Positions 9,574 through 19,440 of a stretch of 64,000 bases of DNA are shown piece by piece. The stretch is taken from the NCBI GenBank assembly GCA_030591685.1, contig JAUVAX010000006.1, positions 22,536 through 86,535 of the forward strand, read 5' to 3'. The notes under the pieces were generated by a model. That model did no database searches and was not told the DNA's origin. It worked only from the letters and a program-made list of their open reading frames with translations. The stretch is from Pseudobdellovibrionaceae bacterium (GTDB taxonomy: Bacteria; Bdellovibrionota; Bdellovibrionia; Bdellovibrionales; UBA1609). Numbering within the stretch: position 1 is the stretch's first letter; each line of letters opens with the position of its first letter. The position numbers and the translations under genes are program-made.

Positions 9574-10723
9574 AAGTGAAATTTTAATTGTTGCCGCTGA
9601 GGCATCGAGCAGTTTGTACGCTCAACGTATTTTAAGTGAGTTTAGTTTACAAAAAATAGATTGTCATTTTTGGGGAGTGGGCTCAAAAGAAATGGAAAAC
9701 CAGGGCTTAGATAGGCTTGGTTGCTCTGAAGATATGGCTGTCGTTGGTATCAAAGAGGTCATGACCCATTATAAAGACATAAAAGCGGTATTAAATAAAA
9801 TTGTAGAGAGAGCAAAGCAAAACCCGCCTAAGTTCGCCTTATTACTGGATTACCCAGAGTTTAATTTGAAATTAGCAAAAGAATTAAAAAAATTAAATAT
9901 ACCAGTTATTTATTATATTTCTCCGCAAGTTTGGGCATGGAGAACTTCGCGTATAAAAATAATTAAAAAGTATGTGGATAAAATGCTTGTTTTATTCCCC
10001 TTTGAAAAAGAATTTTATGAAAAAAATGAAATGGACGTAAAGTTTGTTGGCCACCCATTACTTGATGAAATACATGAACGTTTTTTTACTCATGAGTACC
10101 TAAGTGAGCAAAGGCAAAAATTTGGACTCTCGTTAACGGATAAAGTATTAGCTTTAATGCCCGGAAGTCGAAAATCAGAAATTGAATATAATCTCGAAAC
10201 CCAAATAAAAACAGCTGCGATTTTAAAAAAAGAAGATCCAAGCTTAAAGGTTATGATTTTTGTGGCTCCTACGTTTACTGTTGAGCAATTTAAAATGTTC
10301 TTGCAAAATTACAACATTAGCGTGGGGTATATAATTGTTAAGCAAGAGCCCTTTGAAATGATACACATGGCTGATGTGGTGCTTACAGCCTCAGGCACAG
10401 CGACGGTCATGGTTGGGCTTATGGTCAAGCCCATGGTTATTATGTATAAATTAAATTGGCTCACAGCTTTTATTTTTAAATTTTTAGTAGGGCAAAAGAT
10501 AAAGCTTTTTGGAATGATTAATATTTTATTAGGTAAAAAAGTATGTGATGAGTTCTTTCAATCAGAGGCTACACCAGAAAATTTATCCAAGTCGTTAAGG
10601 GTTTTACTTTATGATAAGGCTGAGTATCAGATAAAATCTATGGAGCTTAAAAGAACGCACAGTATTTTGGGAAGTAAAGGAGCCACTGAAAGAGTGGTTG
10701 AAAGTTTAAAAGCGTATATTTAA
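9521..10723 (+). CDS. lpxB: Lipid-A-disaccharide synthase LpxB
   Basis: ILIVAAEASSSLYAQRIL, YYISPQVWAWR, FVGHPLLDE, LPGSRKSEI motifs; exact start uncertain because it overlaps the upstream gene. Confidence 0.92.
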   Translation: MDLRPLSWRRLSLNPSSKSEILIVAAEASSSLYAQRILSEFSLQKIDCHFWGVGSKEMENQGLDRLGCSEDMAVVGIKEVMTHYKDIKAVLNKIVERAKQNPPKFALLLDYPEFNLKLAKELKKLNIPVIYYISPQVWAWRTSRIKIIKKYVDKMLVLFPFEKEFYEKNEMDVKFVGHPLLDEIHERFFTHEYLSEQRQKFGLSLTDKVLALMPGSRKSEIEYNLETQIKTAAILKKEDPSLKVMIFVAPTFTVEQFKMFLQNYNISVGYIIVKQEPFEMIHMADVVLTASGTATVMVGLMVKPMVIMYKLNWLTAFIFKFLVGQKIKLFGMINILLGKKVCDEFFQSEATPENLSKSLRVLLYDKAEYQIKSMELKRTHSILGSKGATERVVESLKAYI

Positions 10724-11737
10724 ATGGGTCTACACTATATTTATGCAATAATAATTAAAATTCGAAATTTACTGTTTGATATGGGTTGGCGCCCCCTTAG
10801 AGACTGTGGTGTGCCAGTTATTTCAGTAGGAAATATCACGGTGGGGGGTACGGGCAAAACCCCTGTCATCATAGAAATGGCAAGCATACTTAAGGGAAAT
10901 CATAATATAGGTATTGTGAGCCGTGGGTATAAGGGGTTGTTCAAAGGGGCTCAACTGGTTGATTTGTCGGTAAAAAACCCAGGGCAGTATTTTGGTGATG
11001 AGCCGACTTTGATAGCTAAAAAAACAAATAGCCCTGTTGCCGTGTGCTCTAAAAGAATCGAAGCTTGTTTGAAACTAAAAAACCAGGGTGTAGATACAAT
11101 CCTTGCAGATGACTGTTTTCAACATAGGTCTTTAAAAAGAGATTTAGATATTGTGTTACTTGACGCTACTGAAGAGGCGAAGAACTATAGACCATTACCC
11201 CTAGGAAGAATGAGGGAGCCTTTTTTAGCCCTTAGGCGCGCGCAGGTTATAATTATAACTAAACGTAACCTTTTGCCAAAAAATGATTTACCTCAATGGG
11301 ACCTATGGTTTCAAGAGATGATTAATAAAAATAAAATCACTTCAAATATCCTTGAGGGAAATTATATTATTGACCGTATTGAGAACTTTACAGGAGAGGA
11401 GATAAACTCGAAAGAGCGATTTATGCTACTCTCTGCCATTGCAAAACCATTAGCCTTTGAGCGCCTCTTGAGTGTTAATAGTATTGAAGTCGTTAAGCAC
11501 ATTACATATCGAGATCATTACAATTATACTTTTAAAGATGTAAGTTCGATACAAAATAAGGCGAGAGATTTGAGCGTAAAAATTTTAGTTACCGAAAAGG
11601 ACAGAGTAAAGCTAGAGGTACTCGATATTGATAAGAATTTATTTGGGGTAGTTAAATTAAAAATTGATTTTAGTGCCTATAAGCAGTTTGGAGATAAGGA
11701 GAAATTTAATGAAACCCTTATTAATATGGGCAGCTAA
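10724..11737 (+). CDS. lpxK: Tetraacyldisaccharide 4'-kinase LpxK
   Basis: VPVISVGNITVGGTGKTPVI (P-loop) and ILADDCFQHRSLKRDLDIVLLDA motifs. Confidence 0.93.
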   Translation: MGLHYIYAIIIKIRNLLFDMGWRPLRDCGVPVISVGNITVGGTGKTPVIIEMASILKGNHNIGIVSRGYKGLFKGAQLVDLSVKNPGQYFGDEPTLIAKKTNSPVAVCSKRIEACLKLKNQGVDTILADDCFQHRSLKRDLDIVLLDATEEAKNYRPLPLGRMREPFLALRRAQVIIITKRNLLPKNDLPQWDLWFQEMINKNKITSNILEGNYIIDRIENFTGEEINSKERFMLLSAIAKPLAFERLLSVNSIEVVKHITYRDHYNYTFKDVSSIQNKARDLSVKILVTEKDRVKLEVLDIDKNLFGVVKLKIDFSAYKQFGDKEKFNETLINMGS

Positions 11738-12584
11738 ACGGTTTGCCTATTTAATTTTTAAACTTCCAAAGTGGATACATTTAGTTTTAGGTGATGCCGT
11801 AGCTTACCTATGGTGGAGCCTGTTAAGAATAAGGCGGGAAGTTGTATTAAGTAACTTAAAGCTCGCTTACCCTGACATGGACCCCTTAGAGAGAAAGAAA
11901 ATAGCTTGGAAATCTATGCAAAATCTTGGTCGAGGGGCTGTAGAGTACTTTAAATTTCCGTTTTTAAGTAAAAAAAATATTAATAATTGGGTTCGATTTG
12001 AAGGTGAGGAGCATATAGAGGCGGCCTTAAAAAAAGGCAAAGGCGTATGCTTGCTCTCTTTGCATACAGGTAATGGGGATTTTGCGCTCGCAGGACTGGC
12101 TTTAGCTGATTACCCGATATGTTTGATTTCAAAAGAATTTAAAATTAAATGGTTGAATGAGCTATGGTTTTCACTGCGGGGTCGCCTGGGGATGACCTTT
12201 ATCCCTCCTAGAAATAGTAGTTTTTCAGTCATTAGGTCGCTGAAAAAAAATAAAATTGTAATTTTTGTGTTGGATCAGTTCATGGGGCCCCCCATTGGTG
12301 TAAGGACTCAGTTTTTTGGTCACGAAACAGGCACTGCACTTGGGCTGGCTGTTATGGCAATGAGAACGGGGGCTGAGGTTATACCGCTTTATACGATACG
12401 TGAAAATGGGAACCATCACCTTATTAAATTTGAAGCTCCTATTCCCTTTGAAACTAAAGAGGACCGTCCCTCAACGACAGCACACATGACGCAGGTTTAT
12501 ACGGATAAAATAGAGCAAATTATTCGTCAGTATCCAGATCAGTGGATGTGGGTGCATCGTCGCTGGAAAGAGTTTAAAGATTAA
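11709..12584 (+). CDS. Lipid A biosynthesis acyltransferase (LpxL/HtrB family)
   Basis: LLSLHTGNGDFAL (HX4D/E-type) motif, LSNLKLAYPDM; ATG at 11709 preferred, downstream of lpxK. Confidence 0.85.
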   Translation: MKPLLIWAAKRFAYLIFKLPKWIHLVLGDAVAYLWWSLLRIRREVVLSNLKLAYPDMDPLERKKIAWKSMQNLGRGAVEYFKFPFLSKKNINNWVRFEGEEHIEAALKKGKGVCLLSLHTGNGDFALAGLALADYPICLISKEFKIKWLNELWFSLRGRLGMTFIPPRNSSFSVIRSLKKNKIVIFVLDQFMGPPIGVRTQFFGHETGTALGLAVMAMRTGAEVIPLYTIRENGNHHLIKFEAPIPFETKEDRPSTTAHMTQVYTDKIEQIIRQYPDQWMWVHRRWKEFKD

Positions 12585-12749
12585 TTAAGTAGGGATAAGG
12601 GCCCTGTTATTGTTTTCGCATTAAGCCGCATGAGGGGCAGCAAAACGCCTGTGGTTTTTTTTGAAAGGTAATATCAGGGGTGTGTTTATAATTCGTATTA
12701 AAAGGTTCAGAGTGTTGACATCTTTGGAGTAAAAGCTGAAAATTTTAGG

Positions 12750-13775
12750 ATGTTCATAAGTAAGCCTATATTAATTTTATTCGTGATATTAAGCTTTGGC
12801 TGTTCAAGCCTTTTTAAGACAAATATGAGCCTTGAAAAAGTGCAAAAAAATGATGAATTTGAAAAACTCCTTGATGTTAAAGTGACTCCTCATCCTGAGG
12901 TAAAATCTAAAAATAAATTTAAACCAGTTGTTAAAAAAACTAAAGTGCCGCAAAAGAAAATCTTAGTTTCTAAAGTGAAATCAAAAAAAAAGAAATTAAC
13001 AACTAAAACTTTGAAATTAAAAAAGCATCTACCTGCATTTGAAGATTCAGAGGGGTTTGACGGCCGAAGGCCGATCGTTGACCCTTTTGTTGTGGGTGAA
13101 AAAGTTGAGTTAGATTTAACATATCTAAATATGTCAGCGGGACGTCTTGTTCTACTTGTAGAGCCCTTTGTAGAGGTTAATGGAAACAAGTCATATCAAT
13201 TTAAAGTTAAAATAAAATCGAGTAAAATGTTCTCTTTTTTTTATAAACTCGATAACATGGCTGAAACTTATGTTGACTATAAGACCCTACGGCCTCTCTC
13301 TCATGCCGTACATATTAGGGAGAGTAAGCAAATTAAAGAGGTGCGAAGCTTCTATGACTGGGGAACGTCTAGTGGGAAGTTTTGGGAGAAAAAAATTAAT
13401 GATGACGGGGAGACTCGCCGTAAAAAAGAATGGAAGTTAAGACCCTTTTCTCAAAACTTAATTTCAGCTATTTTCTACATGCGAAATTTTACTCTAAAAC
13501 CAGGAAAGATTATTAAATTCAATGTGGCCGACGCGGGTAAAATTGTTGTTATCTGGGCCAAAGTATTAAAGCAAGAGACAATTGATACTAAATATGGCCC
13601 TATGGATACAGTAAAAATTAAAGTAGAGTATAAAATCGACGGCACATTTTCTCAGAGCGGAGAAATATACTTTTGGTTTACTAATAACGACCGTAAAAAT
13701 TTGGTTAAAATTCAATCTAAAATTAAAATAGGCTCACTCTATGGTGAGCTGGTTTCGATTACAGTACCTAATTAG
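12750..13775 (+). CDS. DUF3108-like lipoprotein
   Basis: Lipobox-like LSFGCSS near N-terminus, Lys-rich linker, C-terminal VGEKVELDLTYLNMSAGRLVLLVEP... resembling DUF3108. Confidence 0.7.
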   Translation: MFISKPILILFVILSFGCSSLFKTNMSLEKVQKNDEFEKLLDVKVTPHPEVKSKNKFKPVVKKTKVPQKKILVSKVKSKKKKLTTKTLKLKKHLPAFEDSEGFDGRRPIVDPFVVGEKVELDLTYLNMSAGRLVLLVEPFVEVNGNKSYQFKVKIKSSKMFSFFYKLDNMAETYVDYKTLRPLSHAVHIRESKQIKEVRSFYDWGTSSGKFWEKKINDDGETRRKKEWKLRPFSQNLISAIFYMRNFTLKPGKIIKFNVADAGKIVVIWAKVLKQETIDTKYGPMDTVKIKVEYKIDGTFSQSGEIYFWFTNNDRKNLVKIQSKIKIGSLYGELVSITVPN

Positions 13776-13853
13776 TTTTATAGCTTTTAGGGCAGATGCT
13801 AATTAGACTTAAGCCTTGGTTTTTTTAAATTTAAACCTGGTATACTTAATAAT

Positions 13854-15005
13854 ATGCCAGCGATAAACTGTAGACATTTTACAGGGTTTAAACCATGCGC
13901 TAAAAATGAATTATGTAGTGAGCGCTGCCCATTTTTAGACCCACCCTTGTCTCGTGTACTAATTGTACACCTTGAGGCTATGGGGGCGGTATTAAGAGCC
14001 ACTAGCCTGTTGCCCTCGATTAAGCGAAAGTTTCCAAAGTGCCATATTACCTGGGTAACAAAAGCGCCCAGCCATAGGCTTTTAGAGGGTAACTCATTAA
14101 TTGATCGGGTCCTGACAAGTTCAAGTGAGGACCTTTTGTCATTAAAGTGTCTTAATTTTGATGTCGCATTTTGTATAGATAAATCTCTGCAGGCCAGCGG
14201 AGTTTTGAGTTCAACACAATTTGATAAACTCTATGGTTTTAGTGCCGATGCATGCAGTGGAGCTATTTTACCAGCAACCCCGGCAGCACATTATTTGTGG
14301 AAACTAGGTTTAAGTAATCACGAAAAATTTTTTATTAATCAAAAATCAGAGACCCAATTGATGACTGAGGCCTTAGAGCTTGGGGAGTTCAAAAGAGAAC
14401 CCTATGTCCTTATGCTTTCAGAGGCTGAAAAAGAGCAGGTTACAGCTAGAAATAAACTATGGGCGCCTGATGGAAAAATCATTCTTGGCATTAACACGGG
14501 CTGTGCGCCTACAATAGCATATAAGAAGTTGTCAATTCAGAGGCAGAAATCATTAATAAAAAATATAGAGACTCACTTTGGATGTCGAATTGTACTGCTT
14601 GGCGGGCCAGATGATACGGATAGAAATAATGAAATAGCTAAGGGGACAAATACAGTGACCTCTCCAACAGGGTCAGGTTTGCGTGATGGTCTTGTTAGCG
14701 TGGCGGCTTGTGATATTGTTATAAGTGGGGATAGCTTAGGTATGCATATGGCCATAGCGTTAAAAAAATGGGTAGTAGCCTGGTTCGGCCCTACCTGCTC
14801 CCATGAGATTGATTTATATGACAGAGGAGTTAAGGTGATGGCTAAGGTGGGTTGTTCGCCTTGTTGGAAAAGGTCTTGTCATAAGTCCCCAATGTGTTAT
14901 GAAATGGTATCTGAAGATGAGTTTCTAATGGCCGTTAAGGAGGGGATTCAATGGGTAAAAAAATCCTCGTCATCCAAACAGCCTTCATTGGAGATGCGCT
15001 CCTAA
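13854..15005 (+). CDS. Glycosyltransferase family 9 (heptosyltransferase-like) with Cys-rich N-terminal extension
   Basis: RVLIVHLEAMGAVLRATSLLPSIKRKFP N-terminal GT9 fold, GDSLGMHMAIALKKWVVAWFGPT; N-terminal CRHFTGFKPCAKNELCSERC. Confidence 0.82.
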   Translation: MPAINCRHFTGFKPCAKNELCSERCPFLDPPLSRVLIVHLEAMGAVLRATSLLPSIKRKFPKCHITWVTKAPSHRLLEGNSLIDRVLTSSSEDLLSLKCLNFDVAFCIDKSLQASGVLSSTQFDKLYGFSADACSGAILPATPAAHYLWKLGLSNHEKFFINQKSETQLMTEALELGEFKREPYVLMLSEAEKEQVTARNKLWAPDGKIILGINTGCAPTIAYKKLSIQRQKSLIKNIETHFGCRIVLLGGPDDTDRNNEIAKGTNTVTSPTGSGLRDGLVSVAACDIVISGDSLGMHMAIALKKWVVAWFGPTCSHEIDLYDRGVKVMAKVGCSPCWKRSCHKSPMCYEMVSEDEFLMAVKEGIQWVKKSSSSKQPSLEMRS

Positions 15006-16057
15006 CAATACCTCTGCTTAAAAATATTAAAAAACTGTACCCCAGATCTGATATTCATATTTTATGTCGATCAGGGTTAGGGGATGTTTTTAAGCAATTT
15101 AACTTAGCATCTGTCGTTTATGAATATAAAAAAGGGGGCTCATCAAACTGGCCTCATATTAAAAATTCAATTAAAAAAAACTCCTTTGATATTATTATAA
15201 GTCCTCATGAATCACTAAGAACTCAACTTTTAGTATGGTCACTGAGTGCAAAAATAAAGGTTGGGTTTTATAAGTGGTGGAACTTTTGGATTTTTAACTA
15301 TCGAGTCAAGCGCCCCATGCACTTGCCAGAAGTTTTAAGGCAAAACATGCTTTTAACAGTTTTATCTGAAGACTTTAAATCAAGGTATTTTAAGTTCATT
15401 AACTCATGTGACATAAAAAATATTGATTTAAAAAGTAATATTGATTTTTCAACCAAAAACTCAATCCCAAAGTGGGCTGAAATGCACATGGAGGAGTCTG
15501 ACTTTAACTCCTCTGACCATATTAAAAGAGTAAAAAAAATTGAGATTCAATATGAATTAGAAAATAAAAAATGTATTTTCATTGCCCCAGGGAGTGTGTG
15601 GAGCACTAAACGTTGGACTGAAAAGGGTTTTTCGCGCCTAGCAAAAAAAATGATTTCTGATGGTTTTTCGGTACTACTCATAGGTAGCCCTGAAGAGTTT
15701 AAATTATGCAATACCATTAAAGAGAGGGCTCCAGGGAGTATTAATTTAGCAGGAAAACTGAACTTAGTTGAAACCGCCTACTTATTAAGGCACAGGCAAG
15801 CACTTGTTTCAAATGACAGTGGGGCTATGCATTTGGGGGCATTGAGCTCGATACCTGTTGTTGCTATATTTGGACCGACAACTCCTCGTTTAGGGTATAG
15901 ACCCTGGAGTGACCAGTCGAAGATTATTCAAAGAGACCTTAAGTGCAGGCCCTGTGGCCTTCATGGGGCAAAAGTGTGTCCTCTTGGCACGCATGAGTGC
16001 ATGGTAAAAATTGACTCTAACGATGTTTATAGAGCTGTCTGCGACAGTCTGATATAA
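14951..16057 (+). CDS. Glycosyltransferase family 9 / lipopolysaccharide heptosyltransferase-like (WaaF family)
   Basis: KILVIQTAFIGDALLTIPLLKNIKKLYP, IAPGSVWSTKRW, SNDSGAMHLGALSSIPVVAIFGPTTP, C-terminal CRPCGLHGAKVCPLGTHEC. Confidence 0.88.
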   Translation: MGKKILVIQTAFIGDALLTIPLLKNIKKLYPRSDIHILCRSGLGDVFKQFNLASVVYEYKKGGSSNWPHIKNSIKKNSFDIIISPHESLRTQLLVWSLSAKIKVGFYKWWNFWIFNYRVKRPMHLPEVLRQNMLLTVLSEDFKSRYFKFINSCDIKNIDLKSNIDFSTKNSIPKWAEMHMEESDFNSSDHIKRVKKIEIQYELENKKCIFIAPGSVWSTKRWTEKGFSRLAKKMISDGFSVLLIGSPEEFKLCNTIKERAPGSINLAGKLNLVETAYLLRHRQALVSNDSGAMHLGALSSIPVVAIFGPTTPRLGYRPWSDQSKIIQRDLKCRPCGLHGAKVCPLGTHECMVKIDSNDVYRAVCDSLI

Positions 16058-16068
16058 TACGTTAAGGG

Positions 16069-17484
16069 CTATATCTTTTTAATTAGTGTTTTTACATTAA
16101 TATTATACTTTTTAATTTTCCTAAGTAGCGTATTTTTAGGTATATTAGCGTGAGCAACAGTCTTGTTGATTCGACCCTCATTAGAAATCAGAGCTTGTAT
16201 GATAAACTCCTTTTCAGTTTCAAGTTTGAATTTATCAAAATCCATAGGCCCTTGGTAACTCGATGAAATAGAACTGTCACTTGGATTTTTTAAATTAATT
16301 AAGTTTTCAGGCAATGAATCCACTTGAATGCTCTTAACTGAATCGGGTGTGATGATCAGGCACCTCTCTATAGTGTTTTCGAGCTCCCTTATGTTACCAG
16401 GCCAGTTATAATTGTTAAAACGCTCTAGGACCTCACGAGATATAGTTTTCATATTTCTGTTATGTTTTTTGTTGAATTTTTTAATAAACACTTCCGCAAA
16501 TTCCTCAATATCATCAATTCTCTCTCTAAGAGGCGGTAAAAATATGGGCATAACATTTAATCGGTAAAATAAATCCTCGCGAAATGTGGACTCTTCGATC
16601 ATCTTTTCTAAGTTTCTATTTGTTGCTGCAACGACCCTGGCATTGGTTTTCACTTCGCGGCTGCTCCCCACAGGGGAGAATGTTTTTTCCTGTAGGACAC
16701 GTAGTAACTTAACTTGAAGCTCTGGTTTAAGCTCTCCAATTTCATCTAAAAATATGGTGCCATCGTTGGCTTGTTGGAATTTACCGATCTTTCTTTTATC
16801 AGCGCCAGTAAAAGCTCCTTTTTCATGACCAAAAATTTCACTCTCCATAAGTTCTTCTGGGATAGCTGCGCAATTAATTGTGATAAAATCTCCATGCTTT
16901 CGTGGAGAGTTAAAATGTATAGCTTGAGCAACAAGCTCTTTGCCGGTTCCGTTCTCTCCGCGAATGAGTACGGTGGTGTCAACTCGAGTCAGCTTGTTAA
17001 TAAGATCATAGACATCTGTCATTTTTTTTGAATGTCCAACTAGGTCGCTTTCTATGTCGTCATCAAAAATAGGGGTAGCAAGGGCTAGTTCAGAAACTAG
17101 TGCTTTTGCTTCGATTGCTTTAGTCACTATTTCACATAACTTATTAGGTTGAACTGGTTTTTCTAAATAATCATAAGCGCCGAGCTTAATGGCTTTTACA
17201 GCGTCCTTTAGGTTGCTGTGGGCGGTCATAATGACAACTAAAATTTGAGAGTCTACTGTTTTTATTTGCTCCAGGGCCTGAAGCCCATCCATTTCGGGCA
17301 TTCTGACATCCATTAAGACTAAATCAAAATTTTGTGCATGGATTGAACTAAGTGCTTCACGACCATTTACAGCCTCTTTAATAGAAAAATTAAAGTGGGG
17401 CATTGAACTAACGAGTATTGAAGATACTGACCTTCGTAGTTCTATTTCATCATCGACAATTAAAACGTTAATGCTCTCCGGCAT
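16069..17484 (-). CDS. Sigma-54-dependent response regulator (NtrC family)
   Basis: Receiver NVLIVDDEIELRRSV...LVLMDVRMPEMDG, AAA+ GENGTGKELVAQAIH, GAFTGA, C-terminal Fis-type HTH; MPESINV start at 17484. Confidence 0.93.
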   Translation of the reverse strand: MPESINVLIVDDEIELRRSVSSILVSSMPHFNFSIKEAVNGREALSSIHAQNFDLVLMDVRMPEMDGLQALEQIKTVDSQILVVIMTAHSNLKDAVKAIKLGAYDYLEKPVQPNKLCEIVTKAIEAKALVSELALATPIFDDDIESDLVGHSKKMTDVYDLINKLTRVDTTVLIRGENGTGKELVAQAIHFNSPRKHGDFITINCAAIPEELMESEIFGHEKGAFTGADKRKIGKFQQANDGTIFLDEIGELKPELQVKLLRVLQEKTFSPVGSSREVKTNARVVAATNRNLEKMIEESTFREDLFYRLNVMPIFLPPLRERIDDIEEFAEVFIKKFNKKHNRNMKTISREVLERFNNYNWPGNIRELENTIERCLIITPDSVKSIQVDSLPENLINLKNPSDSSISSSYQGPMDFDKFKLETEKEFIIQALISNEGRINKTVAHANIPKNTLLRKIKKYNINVKTLIKKI

Positions 17485-19375
17485 GTGTGTATCCTTTGCT
17501 TTGAGTGAGTAGTTCATTTTCAGGCGACTGAAGGGGAAGTGTGAACCCCACAGTCGTTCCTTGGCCAAGATTACTTTCTAAAAAAACATCTCCACCGTGG
17601 AGCTCAATAAAATATTTAACTAAATAAAGTCCGAGTCCAGAGCCTTTAGTTTGAAAACTATGTTTTTTTCCACGGTGAAATTTTTCAAAAATTTTACTTT
17701 GCTCTTCTTTCGAGATCCCTTCGCCGCTGTCTTCAACGACAACTATTACTCGATCATCAAGTTCACTTGATAATATCTTCACAACACCATCTTTAGAAAT
17801 ATACTTAATTGCATTTTCGATAAGGTTTAAAATGACCTCTTGAATTAATACAGTATCTACATCAATTAAAAATAAGGGTTCCAAGTCAGAAATTAGAGTC
17901 ACAGATTTAGAGTCAGCTAATGGTTGGAGCTGCTTTATGACAGTCTTAATAATTTTATTTATGTCAGTTGAGCTTTTATTGAGTTTAAAGTCATGTGACT
18001 CAACTTTTAATATTTTTAAAATGGATTGAATATACCTATGAAGTTCTACGCTTTCTTGCCTTAAGTGGATGAGGTCGCGGTGAAAGGGTGAGCTCTCATT
18101 TTCGTTAATAACCCTGTCAATAATGGCCTGTATTTTTGCTATGGGCGTTTTAAGGTCATGACTAATAAGGCTAACAAAATTGTCTTTAAGCTGCTTGACC
18201 TCAAATAAATACTTTTTTTCCTGTTCAAGTCTCCAAGTTTGATTTTCTACTAGAGTGAGCTGGAAACTAATAAAAAGTATAAAAGTACATGCGATCTGAA
18301 CGAGTGGGGAAGCTATTGGGGTCCAAAAAAAATGGCTGTCAAATAGCCACAGAGAAATAGCTGTAATTGCAACACTGGTGCCGAGTAATATAATGATGGC
18401 CATTTCCTGTGGATAATTCATGGTAATAATTATACAAAATATAAGAAGCAGAAATAAAAATGCAAAGTAGGTGAAAGGTTTAATGTGATTAATTATTTTT
18501 CCATTAATAATACTGTCAATTGTGTTCGCAATAACCTCAACGGAGTCCATCATACCAAGTGGTGTGAGAAGAACATTATGTCGTACGTCATGAGTCCCAA
18601 GAAGAACAATTTTTCCTTTAAAAAAACCATGAGGCAGTTTGTTACTATACACATCGGCAATGCTGACTCTTTTATAGGTCATATCTGGGCCCGCATAGTT
18701 GATAGTAAAGAAGCTGGCGTTTTTGTGAGTAGTTTTAAGTGATCGTAAAGGCTCACTAATGAGTTCACTTATATGAGCTAATGGGTAGGTGTGGTATGGG
18801 GAGAATCGTGTAAAGCCATCATCACTCACTTGATGTGTAATTAGGCCCTGTTGTTGACTGACGGGGTCCACAAAAAAAGGAATTCTAGGGGTATTGATGC
18901 TATCAATATTTGCGGCCCATATATTTTTTTTATGATTAAATATTTTTAAAATTTTTGGTTTTAATTTAATCTCCGTTATATCTGAGAATAAAATATTTAT
19001 CCCAATGATCATAGGTTCATCTTTAAGTATTGATTCCAGTGCCGTAGATAATATTTGGGGGACAAAGTAATAACTGTCGGAGCGACTTAAGAAAAATGAA
19101 GTGTTTGGTGTGGGGATATTATTTGATTTTAATAAACTGAGCCATTGTTGGTCATCAAAATCCACAATAACAATTCTGCTGTCTGTTTCTTGTACATTTC
19201 TTAGTTTTAACCTTTGGTCGTAAGAGTTTGTCTGAGTAAAATAAAACGTAGTAACCCCTACGGCCCAGCAAATAAGAGCTCTTAATATAATGCCACGCTT
19301 GAGCCAAGTAAATGAAAATAGCTGTGTGAATTTATTTTTGTTTCTCACCGGGATGAGCTCCTTTTGGTGACGCAC
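17468..19375 (-). CDS. CHASE2-domain sensor histidine kinase
   Basis: N-terminal TM, extracytoplasmic YDQRLKLRNVQETDSRIVIVDFDDQQW CHASE2-like region, three C-terminal TMs, HisKA SHDLKTPIAKIQ and HATPase GSGLGLYLVKY. Confidence 0.88.
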   Translation of the reverse strand: MRHQKELIPVRNKNKFTQLFSFTWLKRGIILRALICWAVGVTTFYFTQTNSYDQRLKLRNVQETDSRIVIVDFDDQQWLSLLKSNNIPTPNTSFFLSRSDSYYFVPQILSTALESILKDEPMIIGINILFSDITEIKLKPKILKIFNHKKNIWAANIDSINTPRIPFFVDPVSQQQGLITHQVSDDGFTRFSPYHTYPLAHISELISEPLRSLKTTHKNASFFTINYAGPDMTYKRVSIADVYSNKLPHGFFKGKIVLLGTHDVRHNVLLTPLGMMDSVEVIANTIDSIINGKIINHIKPFTYFAFLFLLLIFCIIITMNYPQEMAIIILLGTSVAITAISLWLFDSHFFWTPIASPLVQIACTFILFISFQLTLVENQTWRLEQEKKYLFEVKQLKDNFVSLISHDLKTPIAKIQAIIDRVINENESSPFHRDLIHLRQESVELHRYIQSILKILKVESHDFKLNKSSTDINKIIKTVIKQLQPLADSKSVTLISDLEPLFLIDVDTVLIQEVILNLIENAIKYISKDGVVKILSSELDDRVIVVVEDSGEGISKEEQSKIFEKFHRGKKHSFQTKGSGLGLYLVKYFIELHGGDVFLESNLGQGTTVGFTLPLQSPENELLTQSKGYTHAGEH

Positions 19376-19440
19376 AGTACCTAGGGTTTAAGAGAAATTC
19401 AAGTGGGTTCTGCCTAAAAAGGTGGTATTTACAATTACTT

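Noticed and set aside
16771-17031. Plus-strand ORF opposite the NtrC-type regulator
   Set aside because: Antisense to the conserved AAA+ domain.
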